A DNA stretch of 64,000 bases from Astrocystis sublimbata. Its lineage: Eukaryota; Ascomycota; Sordariomycetes; Xylariales; Xylariaceae. Shown here piece by piece: positions 9,443-21,559 of the stretch. The stretch spans positions 682,001 to 746,000 of the forward strand of contig JAJNNY010000006.1 in the NCBI GenBank assembly GCA_022453515.1. The letters are read 5' to 3'. A model generated the notes under the pieces. It worked only from the letters and a program-made list of their open reading frames with translations. It did no database searches and was not told the origin of the DNA. Numbering within the stretch: the first letter of the stretch is position 1; the number at the start of each line of letters is the position of its first letter. A program made the translations under genes and the position numbers.

Positions 9443-12126
9443 ATGAACCCACTCCAGCCCCGAGCGAGCCATCAGTTCAATCCGTTTGAGCCCCATCCGG
9501 AGCTTGACGACGTCGAAGTGCCAAACGATGTCGACTGGGTCAGCAACAGCGATCCCTTTGGCATCTTTTCTTCGAGGGGCATGGCTCCTCCCAAGATGCC
9601 ATCGCCAAGTGAAGTTCGGCAAGAGTCGAAGGAACGGTCTACCAATATTTTCATTCACCATAAGAATCTTCGGGGTGTTCTCGAGCGCCATGAGGCTACA
9701 ATACAGAAGCGTTGGGAGAAGAAGACAAGAAAACAGCGCCTCGGTATCTTGTTGCAAGCTTGGCCAGACATGCCGCTCACACATCGTCCTGACTTCGCTG
9801 CCTTTCGCAAACACGCCGAGAACTTGAATAGTGTTGCCATATAGCATCGCTCGTCTTTTGTCTGGCCAATTATCAACCAAGAGGATCTGGGCGAGCCGAA
9901 GACTCTGGCCCTGCTGCTCAATTCCCGTGGCCGAAATCATCCTCACATATTTGCAGCGTCTGATGGTGAACTCATGCATCTTGGGAAGGTCACGATGGCA
10001 ATAGTGCCCGTCTTTCTCAATCAGTATGTCATGATGTTGAACGGAATGATTCGACAGGAGGACTACGGAAAACTGATCGCTTGGGACGAGCAGGAGGATG
10101 CGTTCGACTTGATGCATACTCGCAAACAGTTCCTCCCAGGCGAAGGGCTCCTGATTCTCGAGTTCCAGGAACGCCTGCTCGAGTTTCTTGTCGATTGCTG
10201 CAAAATAATCCTTCAGTCAGTGTTTATGGATTTCTTGTTCCCTTTGTTTGCAATATTTATGCTCACTTTTGCGATATGCTCATCCTTTTCGTGACCTCTA
10301 AATACAAATTGTGCCGATTTTTTACTACAAACGATAGTTGTTAATAGCGAAACTTCTACAGTGACATTCCCTTCGATCAGATGATGAGCAATAAGTTCGC
10401 GGCTCAGCCCGAACCTCCTTTGAAGGAAACCTTCGACGCTACGGGTTCCTCTACCTTGGGCATCCTGTCCGAAGAAGCACCGTATAGGCCTCCTGCTAAA
10501 ATAGACCTGCAGAAGATCGAGTCCCTCCTCTCTGCCAGAGCCGTGAGGGCTGAGGATCATATCTGGTCCTTGCGGGAGGATCCAAGCTACTTCGCAGAGA
10601 CGATGCTCGAGATGAAAGAGCATTTACCAGAAAACCTCTTGACTACGAAGCCCCTACGTGACGACCTCTCGTGTGCTCGAACAATTGAGGCTGTCCTTGT
10701 TGAGTCCTTCTTTCAACTCGAGAGCTTCGTGGAGCTCCGGAATCAAGCTACCCACCTGCGCGAACTTTCAAGGAAGTACAGCCCAGAAATATCTCCAAAA
10801 GATGATTTGCCGGAGGAATACCTTGCAGCTTTGCTCAAGTTTCGGCATTATCTCAATCATGTGACAAAGGGGGTGTTCAATCAGTTGAAGACGTCAGCAG
10901 CTGCTTCGCCACCTCTGAGATTTCTTTTCGTTCATAACGACCTAAGATTCACTAGATCGTCCCTGATCAAGATTAAACCAAACAGTGCGGTCCAAAAAGA
11001 CAAGGTCACACAGCAGCTCGTCTGGCTCCTCCAGACCTTGTGGGAAGATGATACGGATCTATTTCTCTGCCGGATGACTATAGTCGTCGATGAGCTGGAT
11101 AGACTATTGAAAACAGAACCCAAAGCTCGAGAACTTGTATCTCCTTACATGGCCATGCTCATCGGTGAGCTTTCTATCACGGGCGAGTGTCTCAGGCAGC
11201 TTGAGATATACCAACCTTGGGCCAATGGATTCGAGCAAGCTCTTGTCGACCGAGGAGAAGGGATCAAGAAAGAGTTTACACAAAACACCAAAGTCTGGAC
11301 TCAAGTAAACGACACTTTCAAAGAGAAGAACACCGTTATCATTCGGCAGTTGGGTGATCCCTCAGGTGGTAAATTTCAATACCCGGCTGGAAAGCGCCAA
11401 AACAAGGCAAACATCGAGGTCCTCCGCAGGTCTGAGGCCAATCTAGATGCGTTCTGGAGTGCCGTAGACGATCTATTGTACCAGAAAGCCGGTAGTCTGG
11501 ATGGCACAGCCTACAAACAAGTCCTCTCACAGCCGCGCTACCTGCAACGCACGCCAGAGTGGGTTGAGCCAGCTACCAAGAAGGATTCAGACAACCAGAA
11601 ACCGAACAATGGGTCCTATGAATATGTTCTTCCCTCTTCGTGGCTAACCCAAGATACCGGTTCTGCTCTATCCGCTCGCACAGAGGCGTTGGCATTAGGA
11701 GCCGTCGGCAAGGTCAAGGTCAAGCGTCGTGGGGTTTCGGGAGCAGAAACGACAAGCCAGGATGACACAGCATCGCCCCCTCCAGGAGATTTAGCAGATC
11801 CCCAGCCAACATTCAAAGTAGACACTCGAGCGCTCAAGGTCTTTCGGATTGTTTTCTTCGACCCAGCTGCCAATACTACCGCTGGCGAGGTAGCTTGGCG
11901 CGACTTTTTGCATGCCATGGATTCCACAGGGTTTGCCGCCCAGAAATTGTACGGATCTGTTTGGCACTTTCAACCCACACGACTTGATGTTGAGAGAAGT
12001 ATCCAGTTTCATGAACCGCATCCTCGAGGGAAGATTCCCTTTCTAGTAGCCCGGCGTCATGGCAGACGGTTAAGTCGGGCATATGGGTGGCATGGTGCTA
12101 TGTTTGTCTTGAAAGACAACAACTAG
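9443..12126 (+). CDS. Large conserved fungal protein, interrupted by in-frame TAG
   Basis: Two-exon model: 9443-10215 and 10362-12126 (intron 146 bases, GTCAGT...TACAG, in phase). It would encode about 845 residues of a conserved fungal family sometimes labelled 'ipa protein', of unknown function. N-terminal hallmarks are GVLERHEATIQKRWEKKT and LLQAWPDMP.THRPDF. After the intron come PEPPLKE, a long helical region and the C-terminal LKVFRIVFFDPA and IQFHEPHPRGKIPF...RRHGRRLSRAYGW. An in-frame TAG at 9842-9844 splits exon 1 after residue 133. Clear coding sequence continues in the same frame (FVWPIINQEDL...LMHTRKQFLPGEGLLILEF). The gene is therefore either a recent pseudogene, a readthrough case or carries a sequence error. 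A 51-base intron could bypass the TAG but would delete conserved residues. Confidence 0.72.
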
Positions 12127-12560
12127 GCCTTCTTCCAAAGACACAGCCACGGGACTAAGTTGTTCCCCTATCCCCTCTACGGTGCCCACTACGCATATTC
12201 AATAGAGGTAAGACACTGGTTTCAAGAATTTGTCAAGCCTTTCAAACAGTGGTCCTGAATCTGAGATTCATTTACAAATGAAAATTATCTCTGCATGATG
12301 AAAGCATTGGCCAATGCTTCTCAGATCAGAGCGCACGCTCGGAAGACATAGTCGCTAGGCTGAAAGTCACGCGCCCAATAAAAAATGGGCGATGAGACTA
12401 TAAACGCTGTACGAAGTCTATAGCAATGCAGTCCTCTAATTATATTACCCAATCTTGCGACCCTCTTACTCCCACTCAAAAGTCGTCCATCTTGACTCAG
12501 CCTCCAAATTCTAGGGCTCCATCCCGAATCCAAGAGCATGTTGCTGTCGCCCCAAACCTT
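12127..12560. other. Intergenic, convergent 3' ends
   Basis: Separates the 3' ends of the preceding gene and the terpene synthase. Nothing else was recognised. Confidence 0.4.
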
Positions 12561-13697
12561 TCAAACTTTCCCAAAATAAATATCGATATCCGTCTTGAGA
12601 GGGGCAAGAGGATGCTCTTCACCTAGGCTTAGCTCTGACAGTCGATATCGAGGGTTAGTGGTGTGCATGGCCATATATCCTCTCACACAATCATCAAATG
12701 CTTGCGCGTACTTTCCAGTTCCCTTGAGCATATGACGAATTCGTCGAGCGCACTCAACCGCCTCCGATTTGACTGCCTCTAACACTTCAAGGGCATCTTT
12801 CCCTTCACAAACTGCTCTGTTGTTGATGTAGTTCCTTTTATCGCTGGCCAGTTCCTCCTTATAGAAGCTTTACAAGATTAATGCTTCAACTGATTTCAAT
12901 GATAGGTTCGAACAAGGGCCACTTACGATAAAACATCATTAGAGATATTTGTGAACTTCGCCATATCCGGGATGGCTTCGATGAAAACCCCAATATCTGG
13001 ATATAATGCTTTGGGGTAGGTGAACACAGTGTAGGCAAGATCCATGCCTGACATACCACGGAAGTAGTAAGGAAACTCCCGGCCTTCTTTGGTGACGCGA
13101 AGGCTTTTGAACTCGCTGCGTTGCTCAAGCAAGTTGCTAGTCAGGAAATGAAGAATGGAGGTCTGCAGCAAGGTCGAAAGCACAGGGTCAAAGTGTTCAG
13201 GGGCTTCCCGAATCAGCTCTGCAATACCATTGAGGAGTGCGTTTGGCTGCATCTCGCCACGGAAAAAGCGGTCGTGGAAACGGCCAGCCTCGTCCTGCAT
13301 TTGGCCCTTTTGACCGACTATATCGTCGTATAGAACTACGAGCCATGTGACTAGACCGATGTAGGCTTGGACTTGGACAGGATGGCCAGTGTGAGGGAGC
13401 TATGCAATAGGTGCGTTTAGTGGAAAGTCATTTTGGTATGAAGATTGTAGTACTCACCAATCCCTCCGAGAAGCCAAGCCAAAATCCCTTAGCAGACATA
13501 GGGTTATCTAGAGGAAGGCCGATTTTGATCGCTTTTTCGTGCATCAATGCCCAAAGAGACTGAACGACTTGATCACTCGGTTTGGGTACTCCTTCATACC
13601 GTAGTTCTTCTAACATGGAGACGCATACTGAGCGGACAGCAGCTGCTAGCTGTCCACAGTCGGACCCAGATGAAAAACGCGTCATATTGCAGCTCAA
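12561..13697 (-). CDS. Class I terpene synthase, trichodiene-synthase-like
   Basis: Three exons: 13697-13458, 13399-12927, 12867-12561, 339 residues, the usual size for the trichodiene synthase family (PF06330). The introns are 58 and 59 bases, GT-AG and in phase. Class I enzymes ionise a prenyl diphosphate, here probably farnesyl diphosphate, to make a sesquiterpene. The metal sites are visible: Asp-rich motif LYDDIVG (Asp105, Asp106), which lacks the usual third acidic residue, and an intact NSE motif NDVLSFYKE (Asn234, Ser238, Glu242). The Arg311-Tyr312 pair near the C terminus (NPRYRLSEL) matches the RY pair that senses diphosphate. The product cannot be predicted. Neighbours within 6 kb include an SDR and an MFS transporter, but no other core terpene gene. 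An alternative start is Met5. Confidence 0.85.
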
Positions 13698-15823
13698 TAT
13701 GTAGGTTCAAGTAATGGAGTGTAGACCGAAAGAAAATTTTGGATATACTTGATTGCGAGAGATGTGTGTCTCTTATAATTTTGCCTTGTAAGTGGTAATA
13801 GCATTGTCGATACCATGGAGAAAGTCTTTTTTACAGAACTGTTTGATAGTATGATCCATGCTCTTCATCCGCAATACGGCGTATTACTGCTCACTACACA
13901 GTCCCCATCATACAATCTAAACGAGCCCACATTCATTGACTTAGCAGAACCAGTTACCATTAACAGTATATGCCAAGAGAGTACTTGGCTGGGCGATGCA
14001 TCGCAACATTCATATCATACGGCCTGTGACCCAACGTGCGACTTATTTGGAGGCAGTAGGTTAGCTGGAAACTTCTAACTACCGACGCATAATGAAACCC
14101 AATTCGAATGTCGTCGAGGAAATTTATTGTTTACACGTCAAAGTCTAAGCTTCTGACCGGAGAATACGTCGCATCGGTATACGTCGCGATCCCCGTAGAC
14201 GGACACTATATTCCTTGTCTAACATGAAAATTAAATTATGTCGCTTACTTCATACAAGGAGAATCTCACGATAGGCGGTGTCAATGCCGTCAACCGGCAT
14301 GCTTGGCTTGTAATATTGTCAGACTGAATGCTGCACTATAACCTACGATATCTCATAGTCTTGTTCTTGGCTGATTACATAGATATGTAATAGGAATAGG
14401 TATATTCCCACTACAGGTCTTCAATAGCAAAAGCTCACTCACAATTAATATAACGATCAGTGTCGGTAATTCTTACTCATGGCACAATAGGGTCATACTC
14501 CTAAACTTTCTTGTCTCATTCGATACCGCTCCCGCCTCCATCTTACCTCGACTTACCTTGGCAATTTTGTGTGGGCACCGGTCCAAAGCGAGTACTGAAC
14601 CGGATCTGGGTTTTGCGATGCCTTCTCTTAGGATTTGACTTGCACCATAAGGCAAGATTGCTTGGCTTATGAGCTAAGCTTATCGCTGCTGCTTTGCGCT
14701 CCCGCCCCTTCGGTATATCAGCTATTACCCTCAGGTTGTTGACTCAACATCGGTCAGAATGCTCACCAGAATTCTCCCCTACGACCCATCAACCTTCAAC
14801 TCAAAACAGCAAGCATATCATTATACATTACTTGTATGTCATACAAGCTGATGAAATGGTACACCAACACTAACATCATACTCGAATGAAGTAAAGGCTA
14901 GATGATCTGTCATTCAAGTCCCGAGGCGGCCACGAATTGGACATTATATAGGCATCACTGGGCAGACTCTCATTGAGTACACTTCTGGATATCTGTGCCT
15001 GTTCTATTCCAAATGCAATATGAAATAGAGGAACACCCGAAAGTCACCGAAAATGGCCTCCCGAACTGCGGGCTAGCCACAACATCGGACAAAGAGTCGT
15101 GTCAACCTCGAAGCCGGGCGGAGTTTCCGCTTGCGTCAACCGCCGCCGACCCGCGTGCTCGCCGCCTGCAGAGTCCGCTTCGGCGCTTCCTGCAGTAGAG
15201 CTGGGATGTGTCATGTAGCCAGAAGCACGGCCAAAGTTTCGGTCAAGCTGGGTCTAGCTATCCTCGCTTTCATATGTCGGGGCTGTATCGGACAGTGGAA
15301 GCAATATCCTTTGTTTTACTGTGCCACTTATGGCCAGCATATCCAAAAGAAGACATCCCTTGAACCTTATGCCGCCAACATCGTATTGGCCACCGACAGG
15401 GATACCACACCCAGTATCGTGTTTACCTGGTGAAAGGCAAGAGTCTCGTTTGCATGTGCCATTGTCGGCTACCGCTAGCGAAACCTGATGAAGAATGCGC
15501 AAGTGTTTCACTATCGCAGATTTGTAAACGGAGGGCATCTGGAGTGTCACTCTGGGCTTGGTTACTCTATCCGGGCCATGGAGATGCCCCCATCCTCCGG
15601 GCGGTAAGGATTTGTCATCAAAAAGTTGTTGCTGACTGAGGGGAAAGGAGAACTTACCTTATACTTTCCATCTCCCGCCGCGAGGTGTTGAAAGCATTGT
15701 GATTTTCAAATCGGAAGGCCGACAACGAACGTTACTATACTATATTGAACTCTTATCGCGCCCAGTACGCGCATCAGCATCCGGAGGAGCTAGACCAGCG
15801 GCCACGACTTTTGACTATCCTCC
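13698..15823. other. AT-richer gene-free region
   Basis: About 2.1 kb between the terpene synthase and the MFS transporter. The stretch 13.8-15.0 kb is visibly AT-richer than the genes around it. Open frames on both strands are short and have no recognisable motifs. No tRNA B box or repeat was seen. Confidence 0.45.
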
Positions 15824-17529
15824 TTGAAGATGGAAACGACAATGCTACAAGCCCTCGTTCAAGTCGAGTCGAATTCGCTCCCTCAGGCCCCGCGGAGAGT
15901 CGTTTCCAGGACATACCCCGCCGTCCCGCACCGCGATGAGAACATCGAGCTGAAACTCTTGACAAAACTGTCGCAGCCGCCGACGCCGGCTTCCTCTGGC
16001 TTCAACACGCCCCGTGAAGAGCGAGATTTGGAAATGAGCGTTCCGGGCACGCCTGCCATCCCCAGAACACCCGAGCTGGCCAACGCCTTCGAGATTTATC
16101 CAAGCCTGGTAAACCCTAGGATGAATATTTTCCGATTCATTGCCTGTTGCTCCCAAACCCTGCTCGGTGGCCTCACCGACTCCGCCCCCGGCGCTTTGAT
16201 TCCATATATGGAGAGGTAAGTCAAATCTCCCATACTTGCCCGTGGGTGGTGGCATGTCCATAATATGCTCACCAGATGGGCAACAGACAATATCACATCG
16301 GATACGCGGTTGTCTCGCTCATATTTATCGGCAATGCGTTAGGTTTCATCGTCGCCGCTCCGTTCGTAGACGCTATATGCCTGCGCTTGGGGCGAGCGAA
16401 GACTGGGTGCCTGGCGAGTATTCTGGTGGCGATCGGATTTGTGCCTCTTGTAATGGGCGCCCCGTTTCCTTCCATTGTGGTGGGATATTTCTTCATTGGC
16501 TGGGGCTCAGCCGTGACTCTTGCCATCGGTAACGTGAGTTAAGTCCATGTCAATAACAATCTCATAATACCACGGAACTGCCCTGAAGGAGCCAATCTGC
16601 TACAGACTTAGGGGCAAAGACTGTAATACTGACTCCAGTTTGACCAGGTATTCACGGCCAATCTGCAGAATGGCACGATACTGCTGGGCATCTTGCACGG
16701 CACCTACGGCATAGGCGGCACGTTCGGGCCCCTCATCGCCACAAGCGTCGTATCGAACCTGGGCCCCGACGCCTGGAACCGTTATTACCTTCTCAGCATC
16801 TCTTTCGCGGTTGTCAACGCCGTGTCTTACCTATGTTCATTCTGGAACTACGAGAACGAAGCGACCAGCGTCGACGCGAACCCATCGCACCAGACCGCCA
16901 CACCGACCAACGTCAGTTCAACTGCACCCCGCGCCGAGCTATCGGCGATGTTCCGGGCGTTCAAGTCGCGCATCGTGCTGCTCGGCGCAACCTTCATCTT
17001 CGCGTACCAGGGCGCCGAGGTCTCGATCTCGGGCTGGGTGATATCGTTCCTGATCGCGACGCGCAACGGCGACCCGTCGTCTGTCGGCAACGTGACGTCC
17101 GGGTTCTGGGGCGGCATCACGCTGGGGCGGTTCGCGCTGTCGCCCATCGGCGCGCGCTTGGTCGGCGAGAAGCGCTTCGTCTACTTCCTGACGGCCGGCG
17201 CCGCCGTGTTCCAGCTCCTAGTGTGGTTTGTGCCCAACATCATCGGCGAGGCCGTTTCGCTCGCCATTGTCGGCCTCCTGCTGGGCCCCGTCTACCCGTG
17301 CGCAGCGACCGTGTTCACGCGCAATCTGTCGCGCCAGGAGCAGGTTAGTGGCTTGGGCATCATTAGTGCGTTTGGCAGCTCGGGCGGCGCGGTCGCTCCG
17401 TTCACCACGGGGCTCCTGGCGCAAGCTGCAGGGACGTTCGTGCTCCACCCGATCGCCATTGGACTGTTTGGTGCTATGATGGTTTGCTGGTTTGCTATTC
17501 CCGCGGGCCGGAAGCGACATCTAGGTTAG
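15824..17529 (+). CDS. MFS transporter (fucose-permease/BSC6-like)
   Basis: Three exons: 15824-16215, 16287-16533, 16648-17529, about 506 residues. An N-terminal cytoplasmic segment of about 100 residues is rich in TP and SP sites. Some twelve hydrophobic segments follow. Characteristic pieces are TLLGGLTDSAPGALIPYMER, GYAVVSLIFIGNALGF, a GRAKTG loop after TM2/3 and LGILHGTYGIGGTFGPLIAT, typical of the fungal MFS group related to fucose permeases and yeast Bsc6. The substrate is unknown. The first intron ends at CAACAG (16286), giving RQYHIGYAVV in frame. The second acceptor could also be 16639, adding three residues. Convergent with the HAD phosphatase gene. Whether it exports a product of the nearby terpene synthase is speculation. 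Confidence 0.86.
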
Positions 17530-17894
17530 AGTATTTCCTTATCTGTGTGGGATTTCTGATATGTGTCTTGGTTACGATAGATAGTGCAGGAGGGAAGTCG
17601 TTTGGATCACCATAGAAATTAAACACAAGGGGACAAAGTATCATGGGTAAGGATTATTGGTTACTCAGGCGTGTCAGGTAAAAAAGTTAGGTAGTCGAAA
17701 AAAGCTAGTCAGTTGCTGGCATATTGACTCGTGACTATACCCAAGTGGCTGAATCAGCAAGTCTAAAATTTCAAGTCTATCTATCTGAAGTTGACGCAAC
17801 GAGTCTGAAACTATTGCCACCTATATCATCATCGATACCCGAAATGCTTCATACGCAATCCTATGGGTCCAGTGTACTGCCTTAGACGCGGCTC
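17530..17894. other. Intergenic, convergent 3' ends
   Basis: Between the ends of the MFS transporter and HAD phosphatase genes. Nothing specific was recognised. Confidence 0.4.
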
Positions 17895-18886
17895 TTATGC
17901 CGTACCGGTAGCGGCTTGCTGAACGCTGATTTTGCCCTCAACGACGTCCTGGACGATCTTGTGTATCTCGGAAAAGTCGTGGAAGACGGTGAAAGGGACC
18001 TTTTCCTTTTCACAGTAGGTGACGAGATCTGCAGTAGTCAGTTTGCATGGTGGGCGATAAGTGCATAGGGAACAACATACCTCGACCCGCCTTCGCAAAT
18101 AGTAGATCAGTTTCCCTGGCTGCAGAGAGGTCCGAGACGCCATCTCCGGCGTAGAACATGACGGGACGATCCGGGAGGGCAGCGTATGGCCGGATCTCTA
18201 GGCTCTTATCGTGACCGAACGGGCTGAACGATGAAGTTTAGATGATATTCCTCAGAATATCCTGAATGGGGCGAGTGAGACTTGACGAGCTTACCTGGCA
18301 TCGTGATACTCGATATCCCAGCCATTTTCGTCGTTGACGCTCTTGCCTGGGCGGGCCTTCACGTCGTTGCTGACAATCTGCATCGCGGCAGCCTCCTCTT
18401 CGCCAACAAGATGCGCAAGAAGCGATCTAATGACAGGCTGCATCCCGCCACTAAGTACAACAATAGGAACATTGTTTTGGCGACACTATGCAACGTCGGT
18501 GTTAGAGCAGCTGACGCGGTAGGTCGTGAGATGCCACATCTGGACAATGACACGTGAACCCCTGAGACAGGAGTGCATAGGTAGATACTGACCCAAATTG
18601 CGAACTGCTTGAAAGCAGGGTCTAACTTGACGTTCTGAAGGAGGAGCTGGATGCACTGATCGAAGGGCGTCTTGACACTGTCCAGCATCTCCTGGAAAGC
18701 ATCACGGAACGGACGTCCTTCCAGCACACTCTTGTTCCCTGCCCTCCGGAGCTCGGTGCCAAAACCGAGGTTGTCTGTCATCCAATCATTGCTGTCCTGG
18801 AGAGTGATTGTGCCGTCGAAGTCGGTGAAGAAGATGGCCTTGGGGCTGTTGCGCAAGGCGGGTAGAGACTGAGAGGAGGTGGCCAT
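17895..18886 (-). CDS. HAD-superfamily phosphatase (PSPase/MtnX-like)
   Basis: Four exons: 18886-18593, 18485-18295, 18223-18081, 18028-17895, giving 253 residues; introns of 107, 71, 52 bases, all GT-AG and in phase. Start at MATSS, next to a good context (gtggccATG on the plus-strand complement). HAD motifs appear in order: I, FFTDFDGTIT (nucleophile Asp22, acid Asp24); II, VVLSGGM; III, the Lys in GHDKS; IV, AGDGVSDLSAA. This layout fits subfamily IB enzymes such as phosphoserine phosphatase and the fungal group often named 2,3-diketo-5-methylthiopentyl-1-phosphate phosphatase-like. The exact substrate is not determined. Probably cytosolic, since there is no signal or membrane segment. Confidence 0.88.
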
Positions 18887-21559
18887 GGTGATTGATGATG
18901 CAGCTGAAATCTTCAAAATCTCGACTTCTGAACGTCAGCCCGGCTGCGTATCGGCGATCGGTATGCTGCCAGCTATTCGAGCAAAAAGCGATAATAGAGA
19001 GAGAGAGTGACGTCACAGGGCGGTTCGCTGCCCTTTGGTTGTTTGTATTCTTTCGATCTAGCCGTGGCTCTATGCAATAGTTAAGAACTGAGATGAGGGT
19101 CAGAAACAGAGACGAGGGATATGTCAACGAAGGCAGGCATTCGAAAAATGATGGATCAAGACACCAAGGCAAATAGCGGTTTCCACGTTTGACAGACTTG
19201 ACAGACAATAGGCCAATCCGTCGCGGGGTTTACTTTTTGGCTGCCCTCCGTCCAAGATCGGCACCTGGGGGCCTGGGCGCTACCAGGCCCCCAGGTACCT
19301 AGCCCCCTAGGATCCAGCATCGCAGTCCCTCCAACGTCCCCTGGGGCTGCCCTGGGTGCCTGGCCGAACCTTGCCAGGCCCGCCTCGTGCCTACCCGCCC
19401 GCCTCTGCGATAGCGGCCGAGTCACGGCACCACCCCGACCGACAACCCGAGCCACACCACCGAGTACGGCCCTAAACCTTGAAGTTTCCAGGTTTCTGCT
19501 TGATGTCTTGGGGGTCTCTCTTATCTTAGATATTCTTTGTGCATCGGTCCACATCAATCGCATGTGCATCAATGGCACAACATGCACGACATGCTAGGCA
19601 GCACCGTAGAATTTTGGAGACGGACGCTAAGCTTTTGCCATGAGCTTTGCGATCTATTTAGCAGCAAAGGGGTCCTGTTTTCTTAAGTTGTTGAGGCTTG
19701 GGCATTATAGGCACTCTTTATTCAAACAAAGTCTGGTTAGGGAATACATCCATCCTACAGTAGCCAAGTACTACCTGAAAGTTGCACAGCTATCATAACC
19801 CCTTGGACAATGCCTGGACATGCACCTCAGAAGGCATTGGATTCTTGCCAGAGTCACCGTATACATTTGAAAATTGTGTTTTGATGCCAATAGTTGAATA
19901 TTGGTATCGGGAAATCTCATGGTTCCCTAACAGCATTGCGATGCTTGGTTTCCATCAATCACGTCTAGTACATTATCTACTTTGTAAATAATCCATTTAC
20001 TAAGCGTTGCGCCTGAGTCTGGGAAGTACAGTAACGTTTCCCTATGCAATGACGTAATCCTAGAAGTGCCGCCAGGGACCCTGACAGGGTTCAGGGCTAA
20101 CACGATAGGTACATTTCCTCCGGGAGGGAGTAGGTAAAGGCTGGACACTACATGTACCCAACTGAGGTACTCGCTTATGCCCCGGAATTCAGATCAACCA
20201 TTGAGACAGTAGTATATACTACATACCTACCTGCCTACTTGCTAGGTAGGTAATGAGCATGAGAGATAGCATATGTGCATTGTGCCTCTTAAGGATGTCT
20301 CTATTGCACCCATGGTGTAGAGAAATCTATTCGATACTAGGTATGTTCACGGTATGTACCCGATAGATGTAGCGCCAATAAGCAAGACGTGCATGTGCCT
20401 CCACACGTGGCGTTACTGTACACAGCAGTGTCGGACAGCAGCGGTTACTTGGGGGCACTCGAGGTGTACCTCATTAATGGAAAGCTCAGGTGTTGGTCTG
20501 CCCCAGTCCCGGGGCGCTGCGGGGGAAAGTCCAGGCCGCAATTACTCAGACCTGGAACGCCTGGTGGTGTCCCAGCGATCAATTTCAAATTATCTACCTA
20601 ACTTCATATGTCCCGAGGCTCAAACTGAGTAAAGAGCGACCATTGGACAATTACATCAGGGCTATTTCCTGTCTAGGCACGTACCGACTTATATATACGT
20701 ACATGCATGTACCTACAACGCCTAGCACATGTACACATGTACCGAGGTACATGAATACCTAAACTTATATGCTGCAGGCTAGGGAACGGGTAGCAGCGAC
20801 GGCGGCTGCAGACAGACCCTGCCTCGTCTGCGGCCCTTCCGCCCTTCTCCATCTCGGTTTGTTCGTTCGGCGTTATTCTACGTAGCGTCTCTCTTCACCT
20901 TCACCGTCAAGACCGTGCTTGCGGTCTATGTTCGTGTCCACGTTTTCATGTCCACGTTCACGTCCGCATCGACCTATTACATTGGACCCTTGGTAGTACT
21001 ACCGTTACCTGCCTGCCTGCCGATCCCGACTTCTTTACCCACAACACTTCGCTAACATTAGGCCTGACAAAGAAACATCGCAGCCCTCTCGTTTGTGAGA
21101 ATTGGCAATTCTCAAAGCATTATTCTATCTGTCTTTACTAATACTGTCCTGTTATTGCTGCTCCACCATCACACCAGTTGGCGCCGTTGGCTAGTGAGCA
21201 TCAATCGTTGAGTATCTCAGTAGTGAGCATTCACATTTCGCAGCCGAGTTGCTGTCGCTATCGCTGTGGTCTGTTCGATATCTATAGATTGCGATCGCAC
21301 TGCCCCAGGCAGCATATCGGCAGACGGGCAAAGCGCGCAGCTATGAACGCAGGCAGTATCCCCTCCATCGACCCATCATAGCCTTACAATCGCCTCTCCG
21401 AGTCCTTCTCCGACCTGCTGCTGCGCCTACAAGCCCAGCTCGCATCTAGCGCCGACCTCGAGCCCGACACCAACCGCGACCGCGACCGCAACTGCGACCG
21501 TGGCTGTGGCCGCCCAACACAGAAAGCGACAGGACACAGGCAACAAGCGACTAGCAACC
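18887..21559. other. Long intergenic region with GC-rich block and palindromes
   Basis: About 2.7 kb between divergent genes. 19.21-19.48 kb is GC-rich with CCTGG and CCAGG runs and a perfect hairpin (separate entry). 20.2-20.8 kb carries many TACCTA and TAGGTA words and palindromes such as GTACATGCATGTAC at 20699-20712. 20.8-21.5 kb is pyrimidine-rich and probably holds the deubiquitinase 5' UTR. No convincing gene. Confidence 0.5.
19263..19296. repeat. Perfect inverted repeat, 14-base stem
   Basis: Bases 19263-19276 (acctgggggcctgg) are the exact reverse complement of 19283-19296, with a six-base loop (gcgcta). The stem is very GC-rich. It lies in a noncoding stretch 0.4 kb upstream of the HAD phosphatase gene, inside a block of related CCTGG/CCAGG words. 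Confidence 0.85.

Noticed and set aside
9829..9879. 51-base GT-AG intron that would remove the in-frame TAG
   Set aside because: It would delete family-like residues (FVWPIINQ) and has no branch site at a normal distance; a nonsense change fits better.
15254..15550. 98-codon minus-strand frame upstream of the MFS gene
   Set aside because: No domain, no splice partners found; probably chance.
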